NCBI GenBank assembly: GCA_028293685.1
Contig: JAQGOI010000295.1
Span: 1-9,053 of the forward strand
Direction of reading: 5' to 3'
DNA length: 9,053 nucleotides
From: Lysobacteraceae bacterium
GTDB taxonomy: Bacteria > Pseudomonadota > Gammaproteobacteria > Xanthomonadales > Xanthomonadaceae
In this document: one piece after another, positions 1-9,053 of the stretch
Layout: each line of letters opens with the position of its first letter
Numbering within the stretch: the first letter of the stretch is position 1
The notes under the pieces: generated by a model
What the model was told of the DNA's origin: nothing
The model's input: the letters and a program-made list of their open reading frames with translations, nothing else
Databases searched by the model: none
Translations under genes and position numbers: made by a program

Positions 1-1018
1 CGCTGTAGCCGGAGGTCGCCCCGACCAGCTGTTCGCCCGATGCGATGACGCGCTTGTTGAGCAGGATCGGGATGGGCTTGCCGTCGGGTCCGAGTTCCTT
101 GCGGTAGAACACGCGCGCTTCGGGCGGTACGTTGCCGCTGGAAACGGCATCGTAGGCATTGCCTTCGACCACGCCGCGATACTCGAGCGTCGCGGTGGCA
201 CCCAGGATGCGTTTTGCCTGCGCGGTGTCCTGCACACCCGGCAGCTCGACCACGACACGATCGCTGCCCTGGCGCTGGATGACCGGCTCGGCGACGCCCA
301 GCTCGTTGATGCGGTTGCGCAGCGTGCCGACGTTCTGTTCGATCGCGTCGGTCGTGATGCGATTGAGTTCGGCGTCGGGTACGCGAACGACGATCGTGTT
401 GCCGGCGACCTCGTTGCTCAGGTTCGGCAGGTTCTTGGCGATCAGTCCCTGAGCCGGGGCGGAATCGACCCTGGGTGCCAGCGTCACGACGATCGAATTG
501 TCCGGACGACGCTCGACGGCCTCATAGCGCACGCGGTTCTCGCGCAACAGTACGCGGATGTCCTCGGCATAGGATTCGAAGCGCTTTTCGAGCGCCGCCT
601 TCTGGTCCACCTGCATCAGGAAGTGGACACCTCCCTGCAGGTCGAGTCCGAGCAGCATCGGCCTTGCGCCGACGGCACGCAGCCACGAAGGCACGGTGGA
701 TGCGAGGTTCAGCGCAACCACATAGCCATTGCCGATCGACTCGCGCAGGACGTCTGCGGTTTTGATCTGCGCGTCCGGCGTCGCCAGGCGGACAAGGAGT
801 TCACCGCTTTTCTGCAGCTCGACCTGCTTGGGAGCGACGCCTGCCGACTTCAATACGCCTTCGACGCGCTGGCGGAACGCGGCGTCGACCTGCGAGCCGC
901 GATTGGCCGTGATCTGCACGGACGGATCCTGCGGGTACAGGTTGGGCAGCGAATACAGCGCGCTCAACAGGAACACCAGCAAGGCGAGGATGTACTTGGA
1001 ACGGCCGTAGACGAGCAT
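1..1018 (-). CDS. secD: Protein translocase subunit SecD, partial (N-terminal 339 residues)
   Basis: SecD partners SecF in the inner membrane and uses the proton motive force to help pull exported proteins through SecYEG. I translated the minus strand from ATG at 1018 to the left edge without meeting a stop. The first transmembrane helix is at residues about 8-26 (YILALLVFLLSALYSL). The SecD signature GLDLQGGVHFLMQV starts at about 124, followed by periplasmic P1-domain blocks: LRNRINELGVAEPVIQRQG (about 233-251), VVVELPGVQDTAQAKRILG and GATATLEYRG. The protein is normally a little over 600 residues, so roughly the second half, with the remaining membrane helices, lies beyond the left edge. 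A GTGGGG stretch about 7 bases before the ATG may be the ribosome binding site. The stop of yajC lies 58 bases upstream, so the two are probably co-transcribed. secF would be expected next to the left. Identity is secure. Confidence 0.97.
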   Translation of the reverse strand, partial: MLVYGRSKYILALLVFLLSALYSLPNLYPQDPSVQITANRGSQVDAAFRQRVEGVLKSAGVAPKQVELQKSGELLVRLATPDAQIKTADVLRESIGNGYVVALNLASTVPSWLRAVGARPMLLGLDLQGGVHFLMQVDQKAALEKRFESYAEDIRVLLRENRVRYEAVERRPDNSIVVTLAPRVDSAPAQGLIAKNLPNLSNEVAGNTIVVRVPDAELNRITTDAIEQNVGTLRNRINELGVAEPVIQRQGSDRVVVELPGVQDTAQAKRILGATATLEYRGVVEGNAYDAVSSGNVPPEARVFYRKELGPDGKPIPILLNKRVIASGEQLVGATSGYS

Positions 1019-1076
1019 CGTCAAACCCCACGCGCGGCCCGACGGCCGGCGCATATTCTGGTGAAAAGAAGAAACC

Positions 1077-1430
1077 TCAGGCGGACTTCAGCGTGCCCTT
1101 GGGCAGGACGGTGGCGATCGCGCCCTTCTGCAGGCGCACGCGGACGTTGTCCGCGATCTCCACGGTGACGAAACTGTCGCCGAGTTCGCGCACGGTGCCC
1201 GCGATCCCGCCGTTGGTGATGACCTCATCGCCGGTGCCGAGCCGGTCGAGCATCGCGCGATGCTCCTTCGCACGCCTGGTCTGCGGCCTGATCATCAGGA
1301 AGTACACCGCGCCAAAGATCAGGATCATCGGCAGGAAGCCGAGAATGCCGCCGCCGAACAGGCCGCCTGGTGCAGGCTGGGTGGCCGCCTGGGCATAGGC
1401 GGGTGCAATCAACAGATCGAGCAGGGTCAT
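1077..1430 (-). CDS. yajC: Sec translocase accessory subunit YajC
   Basis: YajC is a small inner-membrane protein that associates with SecDF and the SecYEG translocon. The 117-residue product begins MTLLDLLIAPAYAQ, a start very common in this family. A glycine-rich stretch (GGLFGGGILG) is followed by one transmembrane helix, FLPMILIFGAVYFLMIRPQ, ending in the family RPQ motif and a basic RRAK segment. The cytoplasmic domain contains LGTGDEVITNGGIAGTV and ends in VLPKGTLKSA. An in-frame TTG at 1448 would add six residues. I prefer ATG 1430 because it matches the usual N-terminus and because a probable promoter places the transcript start only about 5 bases before that TTG. The Shine-Dalgarno signal is weak. 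The gene lies between tgt (134 bases upstream) and secD (58 bases downstream), as in many gammaproteobacteria. Confidence 0.95.
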   Translation of the reverse strand: MTLLDLLIAPAYAQAATQPAPGGLFGGGILGFLPMILIFGAVYFLMIRPQTRRAKEHRAMLDRLGTGDEVITNGGIAGTVRELGDSFVTVEIADNVRVRLQKGAIATVLPKGTLKSA

Positions 1431-1459
1431 CAGGCTGTCCAGTCGCAATACAACGGAGA

Positions 1460-1468
1460 ATTATGCCA
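1460..1468 (-). promoter_or_regulatory. Probable extended -10 promoter for yajC-secD
   Basis: Read on the minus strand, TGGCATAAT gives an extended -10 element (TG, one base, then CATAAT, one mismatch from TATAAT). Transcription would start near 1453, leaving a leader of about 22 bases before the yajC ATG at 1430. No convincing -35 box is visible at normal spacing, which is compatible with an extended -10 promoter. It would let yajC-secD be expressed separately from queA-tgt. This is pattern evidence only. Confidence 0.45.
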
Positions 1469-1526
1469 CGGGGCCACGGATGGTCCCTTGTCCCGCCGGG
1501 AGAAGATGGCTCGAAGCGCCGGATCA

Positions 1527-1564
1527 GGGTTCATGGGAAGCGGATTCCCGACAATCCCGAACCC
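1527..1564 (-). repeat. Nested inverted repeat directly after the tgt stop codon
   Basis: The outer arms GGGTTC (1527-1532) and GAACCC (1559-1564) are perfect complements. Inside them GGGAA (1535-1539) and TTCCC (1545-1549) form a second stem with a five-base loop. On the minus strand the structure begins at the first base after the tgt TGA (1565-1567). No T tract follows it, so it is not a standard intrinsic terminator. It could protect the 3' end of a queA-tgt message or mark an RNA processing point. The function is not known. Confidence 0.4.
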
Positions 1565-3759
<2,195 letters not shown>

Positions 3760-3797
3760 GTCGTTTTCTTCAGGCCAGACAGGCACTTGGGCCGCGC

Positions 3798-3803
3798 ATT
3801 GTA
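3798..3803 (-). promoter_or_regulatory. Probable -10 box of the queA promoter
   Basis: On the minus strand the hexamer TACAAT differs from TATAAT at one base. Transcription would begin near 3791, giving a leader of about 32 bases to the TTG at 3759 but only about 4 bases to the GTG at 3786. No good -35 box stands 16-18 bases upstream. The site lies back to back with the aminotransferase promoter, in the 174-base gap between the two divergent genes. Confidence 0.4.
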
Positions 3804-3850
3804 GCCATTGGGCGGACGACGCCTTGGGGGTTACGGGCCCGAATAGCGCA

Positions 3851-3859
3851 TGATAAAAT
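3851..3859 (+). promoter_or_regulatory. Probable extended -10 promoter of the aminotransferase gene
   Basis: TGATAAAAT is an extended -10 element: TG, one base, then TAAAAT, one mismatch from TATAAT. The expected start point is near 3866, leaving a leader of about 95 bases before the ATG at 3961. The candidate -35 region (TTACGG, 3831-3836) is poor, which an extended -10 can tolerate. The sequence is markedly AT-rich compared with its surroundings, which adds support. Confidence 0.55.
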
Positions 3860-3866
3860 TGCGCAA
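3859..3866. repeat. Perfect palindrome TTGCGCAA at the presumed transcription start
   Basis: The eight-base perfect palindrome TTGCGCAA overlaps the last base of the -10 element and reaches the expected transcription start. A repressor bound here would block initiation, so it is a possible operator half or core. A palindrome this short can also arise by chance, and no second copy is visible nearby. Confidence 0.25.
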
Positions 3867-3893
3867 ATAATTGAAATCACTGGGAAACGGCAG

Positions 3894-3938
3894 TGCGCGG
3901 CACGGTGTCTGACAGCATTCGCCGCGCATTTTTGTTTT
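3894..3938 (+). terminator. Intrinsic terminator inside the aminotransferase 5' leader
   Basis: TGCGCGGC (3894-3901) and GCCGCGCA (3921-3928) form a perfect 8-bp GC-rich stem around a 19-base loop. The loop can pair a little further through TGT and ACA. The stem is followed at once by TTTTTGTTTT (3929-3938). This has the layout of a rho-independent terminator for plus-strand transcription. No plus-strand gene lies upstream within the window, and the minus-strand copy has no T tract. It therefore sits between the aminotransferase promoter and its start codon, as an attenuator or the end of a short RNA. An upstream hairpin, CACTG (3878-3882) with CAGTG (3891-3895), shares two bases with the 5' arm and could compete with it. 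Confidence 0.55.
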
Positions 3939-3944
3939 CGCTCC

Positions 3945-3950
3945 AAGGAG
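3945..3950 (+). promoter_or_regulatory. Ribosome binding site of the aminotransferase
   Basis: AAGGAG stands 10 bases before the ATG at 3961. It is the strongest Shine-Dalgarno match seen in the window and fixes the start codon. It lies 6 bases beyond the T tract of the leader terminator, so the RBS would be transcribed only after read-through. Confidence 0.75.
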
Positions 3951-3960
3951 TCGCACCGCC

Positions 3961-5478
3961 ATGAACCAGCACGCCCTGCTCGCCGTTCTCGCCCCGTTGC
4001 GGGCCCACACCGGCTCGCGCCGCACGATGGGCCTGGACGACGACACGATCGTGCGCTTCGCCGCCGCGCACGCGGATCTGGTCGAAGCGATCGAGGCCGC
4101 TGCCGTGGAACATGCGAAGGTTCGCGACGAATTCCCGGGGCTGCTGGAGCTGGACGAAGCCGAGCAGGCGCACGTGGTCCAAGCCGGCTATGTGAACTTC
4201 TATTCGGAAGACACCGTCAATCCGTACGTGGCGCTTGTGGCGCGCGGGCCATGGGTCGTCACACTCAACGGCGCCGTGCTGCACGACTCGGGCGGCTACG
4301 GCATGCTCGGCTTCGGCCATACGCCGCCGCAGGTCATCGAGGCGATGGCCAAGCCGCAGGTGATGGCCAACATCATGACGCCCAACCTGTCGCAGCTGCG
4401 CTTCGACCGGGCGCTGCGCACGGAAGTGGGACATACCCGCGGCCAGGGTGCCGACGGTTGTCCCTACACGAAATTCCTCTGCCTCAACTCCGGCTCCGAA
4501 GCGGTCTCGCTCGCGTCGCGCATCGCCGACGTCAATTCGAAACTGATGACCGACGCCGGTGGACGCCATGGCGGTCGCACCATCAAGCGACTGGTCGTCA
4601 AGGGCAGCTTCCACGGCCGCACTGAGCGCCCGGCGCTGTTCTCCGATTCGTCGCGCAAGACCTACATGCAGCATCTGGCCAGTTTCCGCGGCGAAGACAG
4701 CGTACTGACGGTCGAGCCGTACGACATCGACGCGTTGAAGAAGGTCTTCGCCGATGCCGAGCGCAACAGCTGGTTCATCGAGGCGATGTTCCTTGAGCCG
4801 GTGATGGGCGAAGGCGATCCTGGTCGCAGCGTACCGCCGGCGTTCTACACCGCCGCGCGCGATCTGACGAAGGCGCATGGCTCGCTGCTGCTGGTCGACT
4901 CGATCCAGGCCGGACTGCGCGCACACGGCGTGCTGTCGATCGTCGATTACCCGGGCTTTGAAGGTATCGAGGCGCCGGACATGGAAACGTATTCCAAGGC
5001 GCTCAACGCCGGTCAGTATCCGCTGTCGGTGCTTGCCGTGACCGAGCGCACCGCCGGTCTGTACCGCAAGGGCGTTTACGGCAACACGATGACCACCAAT
5101 CCGCGGGCGCTCGACGTCGCCTGCGCGGTGCTCGCACAGATCACGCCGGAATTGCGTAACAACATCCGCGAGCGCGGCCGCGAGGCCATCGCGATGCTGG
5201 AAGTGGTGAAAGCCGAGCTTGGTGGGATGATCACGCGGGTCCAGGGCACCGGCCTGCTGTTTTCCTGTGAGCTGTCGCCCGAATTCAAAGGCTACGGAAC
5301 CGGATCGACCGAGGAATGGCTACGCGAGCGCGGACTCGGCGTGATCCATGGCGGCGCCAACTCGCTGCGCTTTACGCCGCATTTCGCGGTCGGCTCCGAT
5401 GAGCTGGAGCTGATGGTGGGGCTGGTCAGGCATGCGCTGCTGGAAGGCCCGCGGCAGAAGCAGGCCGCCGCCGCCTAG
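3961..5478 (+). CDS. Class III PLP-dependent aminotransferase, substrate unknown
   Basis: The 505-residue protein has the fold-type I, class III (ornithine/acetylornithine-like) aminotransferase motifs in order: a DSGGYGMLGFGH block (109-120), the phosphate-binding LNSGSEAV (about 175-182), KGSFHGRT (214-221, stacking on the cofactor), FLEPVMGEG (278-286), LLLVDSIQAG (309-318) with Asp-313 for the pyridine nitrogen, SKALNAGQYP with Lys-346 as the expected PLP lysine, and GNTMTTNPRA (374-383). These residues suggest an active enzyme. The usual D-E-x-Q is D-S-x-Q here. About 100 residues precede the first conserved block, more than in typical acetylornithine or ornithine transaminases, and that segment resembles nothing I recognise. 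The start is fixed by AAGGAG. The gene is monocistronic, between its own promoter and a terminator. Ornithine, lysine or another omega-amine are possible donors, and the sequence does not decide among them. Confidence 0.9.
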   Translation: MNQHALLAVLAPLRAHTGSRRTMGLDDDTIVRFAAAHADLVEAIEAAAVEHAKVRDEFPGLLELDEAEQAHVVQAGYVNFYSEDTVNPYVALVARGPWVVTLNGAVLHDSGGYGMLGFGHTPPQVIEAMAKPQVMANIMTPNLSQLRFDRALRTEVGHTRGQGADGCPYTKFLCLNSGSEAVSLASRIADVNSKLMTDAGGRHGGRTIKRLVVKGSFHGRTERPALFSDSSRKTYMQHLASFRGEDSVLTVEPYDIDALKKVFADAERNSWFIEAMFLEPVMGEGDPGRSVPPAFYTAARDLTKAHGSLLLVDSIQAGLRAHGVLSIVDYPGFEGIEAPDMETYSKALNAGQYPLSVLAVTERTAGLYRKGVYGNTMTTNPRALDVACAVLAQITPELRNNIRERGREAIAMLEVVKAELGGMITRVQGTGLLFSCELSPEFKGYGTGSTEEWLRERGLGVIHGGANSLRFTPHFAVGSDELELMVGLVRHALLEGPRQKQAAAA

Positions 5479-5497
5479 TCGGCGCCCGGATCGAAGG

Positions 5498-5524
5498 AAA
5501 AGGCCGGTTCAGCCGGCCTTTTTT
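5498..5524 (+). terminator. Strong bidirectional intrinsic terminator
   Basis: AAAAGGCCGG (5498-5507) and CCGGCCTTTT (5513-5522) form a perfect 10-bp stem with the 5-base loop TTCAG. The plus strand continues with T to 5524. The stem starts 20 bases after the aminotransferase stop codon. Read on the minus strand it also ends in four T residues, so it can serve the convergent MAPEG operon, which ends at 5577. Confidence 0.9.
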
Positions 5525-5576
5525 CATGCGCGAACGATCGGAACGTCGAGAATCAGCGCGTCTAAGCCAGCTGCGG

Positions 5577-5981
5577 TCAGGCGCGGCCGATCAGCGAAGC
5601 GAGCGTCAACCAGAGGCCCGACAGGGCCATGGCAAGCATGGATAGCCACGTCAATGCGGTGCCCCACAGGCGTCCGGGGCTGCGACCGGCGCTGCGCGAC
5701 AGGCCGATGGCGTGCAGCAGGCGACCAATCAGGAGCGCGCTGCCGTAACCCCACAGCCACGGCGCCGACAAACCGTTCAACTCGAGCAGCGCGAGCAGCA
5801 GCAACCCGAACGGCACGTTTTCGATGAAGTTGCCGTGCGTGCGGACCTTGCGCATCAATTCCGGATCGCCGCCGTCACCCAGGCCGATGTTGTGGCCATG
5901 GCGATGGCGGGAAATGCGGGCAAGCAACACCAGCATCAGGATCAGGTGCAGCGACGCAAACAGCAGCGTGATTCTTGGCAT
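5577..5981 (-). CDS. MAPEG-family small membrane protein (YecN-like)
   Basis: MAPEG proteins are four-helix membrane proteins that include microsomal glutathione transferases and leukotriene C4 synthase. Bacterial members such as E. coli YecN mostly have no proven activity. This 134-residue product has a first helix at about 4-23. The family core follows: a charged loop with GDGGDPELMRKVRTHGNFIENV (its RKVRTHGNFIEN part at 44-55), a second helix FGLLLLALLELNGL, a third helix leading to GRLLHAIGL (86-94), and a last helix at about 107-130. The R-x-x-x-N-x-x-E-N pattern is the one linked to glutathione binding in the family. The ATG at 5981 follows GAGGG by a short spacer. It lies 7 bases after the upstream TMEM43-like stop, so it is very likely the last gene of the operon. 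Its substrate is unknown. Confidence 0.88.
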   Translation of the reverse strand: MPRITLLFASLHLILMLVLLARISRHRHGHNIGLGDGGDPELMRKVRTHGNFIENVPFGLLLLALLELNGLSAPWLWGYGSALLIGRLLHAIGLSRSAGRSPGRLWGTALTWLSMLAMALSGLWLTLASLIGRA

Positions 5982-5988
5982 GAGGCCC

Positions 5989-6689
5989 TCAGGGTCTGCG
6001 GCGCAGGCGGGCCATGAGCACCGCGGCGAGAATCATGACGGCCAAACCCGTCAGCCACCACATCAGGTTGCGCGAAATCGATCCTGCGAGCGACGAATTC
6101 TTCGCAGGTGCGGCCGTGGGATCAGGCGGGGGCTCCGCTACCAGTCTCCAGCGACCGTCGCGCAGCGCAATCCTGCCGTCCAGCGACGGGAGCACCAGTT
6201 CGCGCCAATGGACGCGCAGGTCACCGATTCGCGGAGCCAGGGGATTGTCCGCGCTGCCAAGGCCATTGCCTTCAGGCTGGAATGTCGCCGCCAGGTTGCC
6301 AGGCAGGGCCGAAAAACTTGGGCGAAAATCCTGCCACTGCCCAAGCGACCGGACGACTTCAGCATCCAGCGGCCTGCCATCGACGCTGATCGTCCCGGGC
6401 AGCCAACGCTGGCCCTGCAACGGCAATGCCACCGGATTGGAATGACCCGGCGCAAAGGACGCCGAATCGATCGCTGTCTCACTCCAGACGCGGACATACC
6501 TGCTGCCGGCGACCTGCCATTGCAACATCGCCACCTGGCGCTCCAGACCCAGATGGCGCGCGACCACACCGAACTCGGGATCACGCAGGGTCCTGTCGGG
6601 CTGTGGCGCCCCAAGCGGTTGCTCCTGGGCGCGCGCGAGGGGGATGAACGCCACCGCGAGCAGCAATACGTCCAGCAAACCGCCTCGCC

Positions 6690-6693
<4 letters not shown>
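5989..6693 (-). CDS. Short TMEM43-like (DUF1625) periplasmic protein with C-terminal membrane anchor
   Basis: The 234-residue product has a probable signal peptide (residues 1-22, ending A-R-A before QEQ), an extracytoplasmic domain, and one C-terminal helix at about 210-229 followed by RLRRRP. The domain matches my knowledge of TMEM43/LUMA proteins: RDPEFGVVA (37-45), [11 protein letters not shown] (50-60), [12 protein letters not shown] (69-80), GHSNP (83-87) and the late block [15 protein letters not shown] (149-163). Human and typical bacterial TMEM43 proteins are longer, with an N-terminal helix followed by a W-N-E-G motif and several C-terminal helices. Here that N-terminal motif and all C-terminal helices after the first are missing. 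Tight gene joints on both sides (ATGA overlap with the MBL gene upstream, MAPEG 7 bases downstream) argue against a recent truncation. The molecular function is unknown in bacteria. The family call rests on recalled motifs. Confidence 0.75.
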
Positions 6694-7580
<887 letters not shown>

Positions 7581-7586
7581 GCATCG

Positions 7587-7592
7587 ATTCTA
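7587..7592 (-). promoter_or_regulatory. Probable -10 box of a leaderless MBL operon promoter
   Basis: On the minus strand TAGAAT, one mismatch from TATAAT, ends 6 bases before the ATG at 7580. The expected start point is therefore the A of the start codon, the layout of leaderless transcripts. No Shine-Dalgarno sequence is present, which agrees. No good -35 box is seen. Confidence 0.4.
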
Positions 7593-7614
7593 CCGCCAGC
7601 GCACTCCGGCGGTA
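7591..7614. repeat. 7-bp inverted repeat overlapping the MBL operon -10 box
   Basis: TACCGCC (7591-7597) and GGCGGTA (7608-7614) are perfect inverted copies separated by 10 bases. One arm overlaps the -10 box by two bases and the rest fills the spacer to the -35 region, so it could be an operator for a dimeric regulator. It lies in the 64-base gap after the gamma-glutamyltransferase gene and could instead be a hairpin at that transcript's end, but no T tract follows on the minus strand. Confidence 0.4.
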
Positions 7615-7644
7615 TCGGCTTGCGCATTCACACCGATGCACAAC

Positions 7645-9053
7645 TCACGGCTGGAGCAGGACGTCGGCCTTGCCGACCGGATTGCGCGGATCGCTCCCAC
7701 CGGACAAGGTGTTGCTGCGCCTGTCCCATGCCACTGTCTGCAGGTTGCCCCAGGGCGCTTCACCAGCGTTGACGGTGTGACCCATCGCCTGCAGCGAGGC
7801 CACCGTTGCCGGATCCAGAGCGCCGTTTTCGGCGGAAATCACGTCGGGAAGCCATTGGTGGTGGAACCGCGGCACGCGCGCCACCTCCTGCGCGGACAGG
7901 CCGTCGTCATAACCAAGGATCCCGAGCAGCACTTCGGTAATGATCCTGCTGCCGCCAGGCGAGCCCAGGATGGTGATCGTGTCGGGCGACTCCATGAAGG
8001 TCGGCGACATCGAGCTGAGCATGCGTTTGCCGGGCCTTGGCGCGTTCGCGGCAAAGCCCATCACACCGAAAGCGTTGGGCGTGCCCGGCTTCAGCGCGAA
8101 GTCGTCCATTTCGTCATTGAGCAATACGCCGGTACCGGTCGCGACCAGGCCCGAGCCATACAGCAGGTTGATCGTCTGCGTCGCCGACACCCGATTGCCG
8201 TCGCGATCGATGATCGAGAAATGCGTTGTTTCAGTGTCCTCCAGCGGCGCCGGCTGACCGGGCAGCAACGCGCTTGGCGTGGCCTTGTCGGGGTTGATCG
8301 TTGCACGCAGTCCCGCGGCGTAATCGGGATCGATCAGGCGCGCTACCGGCACTTTGACGAAATCCGGATCGCCCAGGTAAATCGTGCGATCGCGATAGGC
8401 TCGACGCATCGCTTCGACCAGGATATGCACCCGGTGCGCGCGGTCGAGTTTGCGGAGATCCCAACCCGAGGCCATCTGCAGGATTTCCGCCAGCGCAACG
8501 CCGCCAGAGGACGGCGGCGGCGCGGTGGTGACCATCCAGTCGTGGTACTTGAAGCGCAGCGGTTCGCGCTCGCGGACGCGATAGCCTGCAAGCTCGCGCG
8601 CCGTCCATTTCCCGCCTTCGGCGCGCACCGCGGCAAGCAGGCGATTGGCAACCGGCCCACGATAGAAACCATCGAAGCCCTTGTCCGCGAGCAACTGCAG
8701 CGTGTTCGCCAGGTCGGGTTGCTTGAGCACTTCACCGACCTTCGGCGGATCGCCATCGGCCAGGAACACCGCGCGCGTTCCCGGATAGCGCTCCATGACG
8801 GCCTGTCGCTCGCGATAACCGTTTTCCAGCCGCGTGTACACCGGGAATCCTTCCCGCGCGATCCGGATGGCGGGCGCAAGCGTCTTCCTCAAAGGCAGCC
8901 GCCCGTATTTACGGGCCACTTCGACGAAGGCGGCCGGAAGCCCGGGAATGCCAGCCGACCAGGGGCCGTTCTCCGAACGGTTACGGTCCAGCGCACCGGC
9001 GGCATCGAGATACACCTGCGGCGTCGCCGATTCGGGCGATGTTTCGCGTGCGT
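7645..9053 (-). CDS. ggt: Gamma-glutamyltransferase, partial (N-terminus beyond the right edge)
   Basis: GGT is a self-cleaving Ntn-hydrolase, usually periplasmic, that hydrolyses or transfers the gamma-glutamyl group of glutathione. The frame is open to the right edge. A GTG at 9015 is internal, because the codons before it read RETSPESATPQ, the conserved block carrying the substrate-binding Arg (codon 9046-9048). Next come GIPGLPAAF, LAPAIRIAREGFPVY and PPPSSGGVALAEILQ. The autoprocessing site is E-T-T-H-F-S, with the catalytic Thr codon at 8227-8229. After it are ATQTIN, LLNDEMDDFALKPG, LSSMSP, GSPGGSRI (oxyanion region) and PRFHHQWLPD, as in E. coli GGT. Everything needed for catalysis within the covered part is intact. 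Roughly the first hundred residues, including any signal peptide, are outside the window. The stop is TGA at 7645-7647. Alternatives are a GGT-family cephalosporin acylase or another gamma-glutamyl hydrolase. Confidence 0.95.
   Translation of the reverse strand, partial: ARETSPESATPQVYLDAAGALDRNRSENGPWSAGIPGLPAAFVEVARKYGRLPLRKTLAPAIRIAREGFPVYTRLENGYRERQAVMERYPGTRAVFLADGDPPKVGEVLKQPDLANTLQLLADKGFDGFYRGPVANRLLAAVRAEGGKWTARELAGYRVREREPLRFKYHDWMVTTAPPPSSGGVALAEILQMASGWDLRKLDRAHRVHILVEAMRRAYRDRTIYLGDPDFVKVPVARLIDPDYAAGLRATINPDKATPSALLPGQPAPLEDTETTHFSIIDRDGNRVSATQTINLLYGSGLVATGTGVLLNDEMDDFALKPGTPNAFGVMGFAANAPRPGKRMLSSMSPTFMESPDTITILGSPGGSRIITEVLLGILGYDDGLSAQEVARVPRFHHQWLPDVISAENGALDPATVASLQAMGHTVNAGEAPWGNLQTVAWDRRSNTLSGGSDPRNPVGKADVLLQP

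Noticed and set aside
1019..1076. A separate promoter or terminator between yajC and secD
   Set aside because: The 58-base gap contains GC-rich self-complementary bits but no T tract after a stem and no convincing -10 and -35 pair. Co-transcription is simpler.
3866..3960. A known lysine or other amino-acid riboswitch before the aminotransferase
   Set aside because: The leader of about 95 bases is too short for a lysine riboswitch and shows none of its multi-helix layout. Only two simple hairpins are visible.
3877..4926. A 349-codon open frame on the minus strand opposite the aminotransferase
   Set aside because: It is antisense to a well-supported gene, starts inside it without a ribosome binding site, ends in the leader, and has no recognisable motif.
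5479..5576. A small gene between the aminotransferase and the MAPEG gene
   Set aside because: The gap is under 100 bases and is largely taken up by the bidirectional terminator. No start codon with a ribosome binding site and a plausible frame is seen.
8994..9053. GTG at 9015 as the start of a short gamma-glutamyltransferase
   Set aside because: Codons upstream of it encode the conserved R-E-T-S-P block that precedes Y-L-D in this family, so the frame continues past the window edge.

Overview
The window is a compact, GC-rich bacterial chromosomal segment. The gene order queA-tgt-yajC-secD, and the close fit of QueA, Tgt, YajC and SecD to gammaproteobacterial proteins, suggest a gammaproteobacterium, probably of the Xanthomonadales/Lysobacterales. 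This placement is inferred from familiarity with the proteins, not from a database search. I see no insertion sequence, phage gene, tRNA, rRNA or CRISPR array. Coding density is high, and no gap between genes reaches 300 bases.

Left part (1-3759, all on the minus strand). Transcription runs right to left through queA, tgt, yajC and secD; secD runs off the left edge. QueA and Tgt act on the queuosine modification of tRNA wobble position 34, and their genes overlap by four bases (ATGA). YajC and SecD belong to the accessory part of the Sec protein-export machinery. The gap between tgt and yajC holds a probable extended -10 promoter and a nested inverted repeat directly after the tgt stop codon.

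Middle (3760-5524). A divergent intergenic region separates queA from a plus-strand class III, PLP-dependent aminotransferase of unknown substrate. The aminotransferase has its own extended -10 promoter and a strong ribosome binding site. Between them lies what looks like a complete intrinsic terminator inside the 5' leader, which points to attenuation or a short leader RNA. The gene ends at a strong bidirectional terminator.

Right part (5577-9053, all on the minus strand). In transcription order the genes are a gamma-glutamyltransferase (5' end beyond the right edge), an MBL-fold metallohydrolase, a shortened TMEM43-like membrane-anchored protein and a small MAPEG-family membrane protein. 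The last three are tightly packed (4-base overlap, then a 7-base gap) and look like an operon. Its promoter lies so close to the first ATG that the transcript may be leaderless. GGT and MAPEG families both have links to glutathione, so a thiol or gamma-glutamyl theme is possible but unproven.

The best candidates for something new are the terminator in the aminotransferase leader, the reduced TMEM43-like protein with its fixed-looking neighbours, and the leaderless promoter with an inverted repeat ahead of the metallohydrolase gene.
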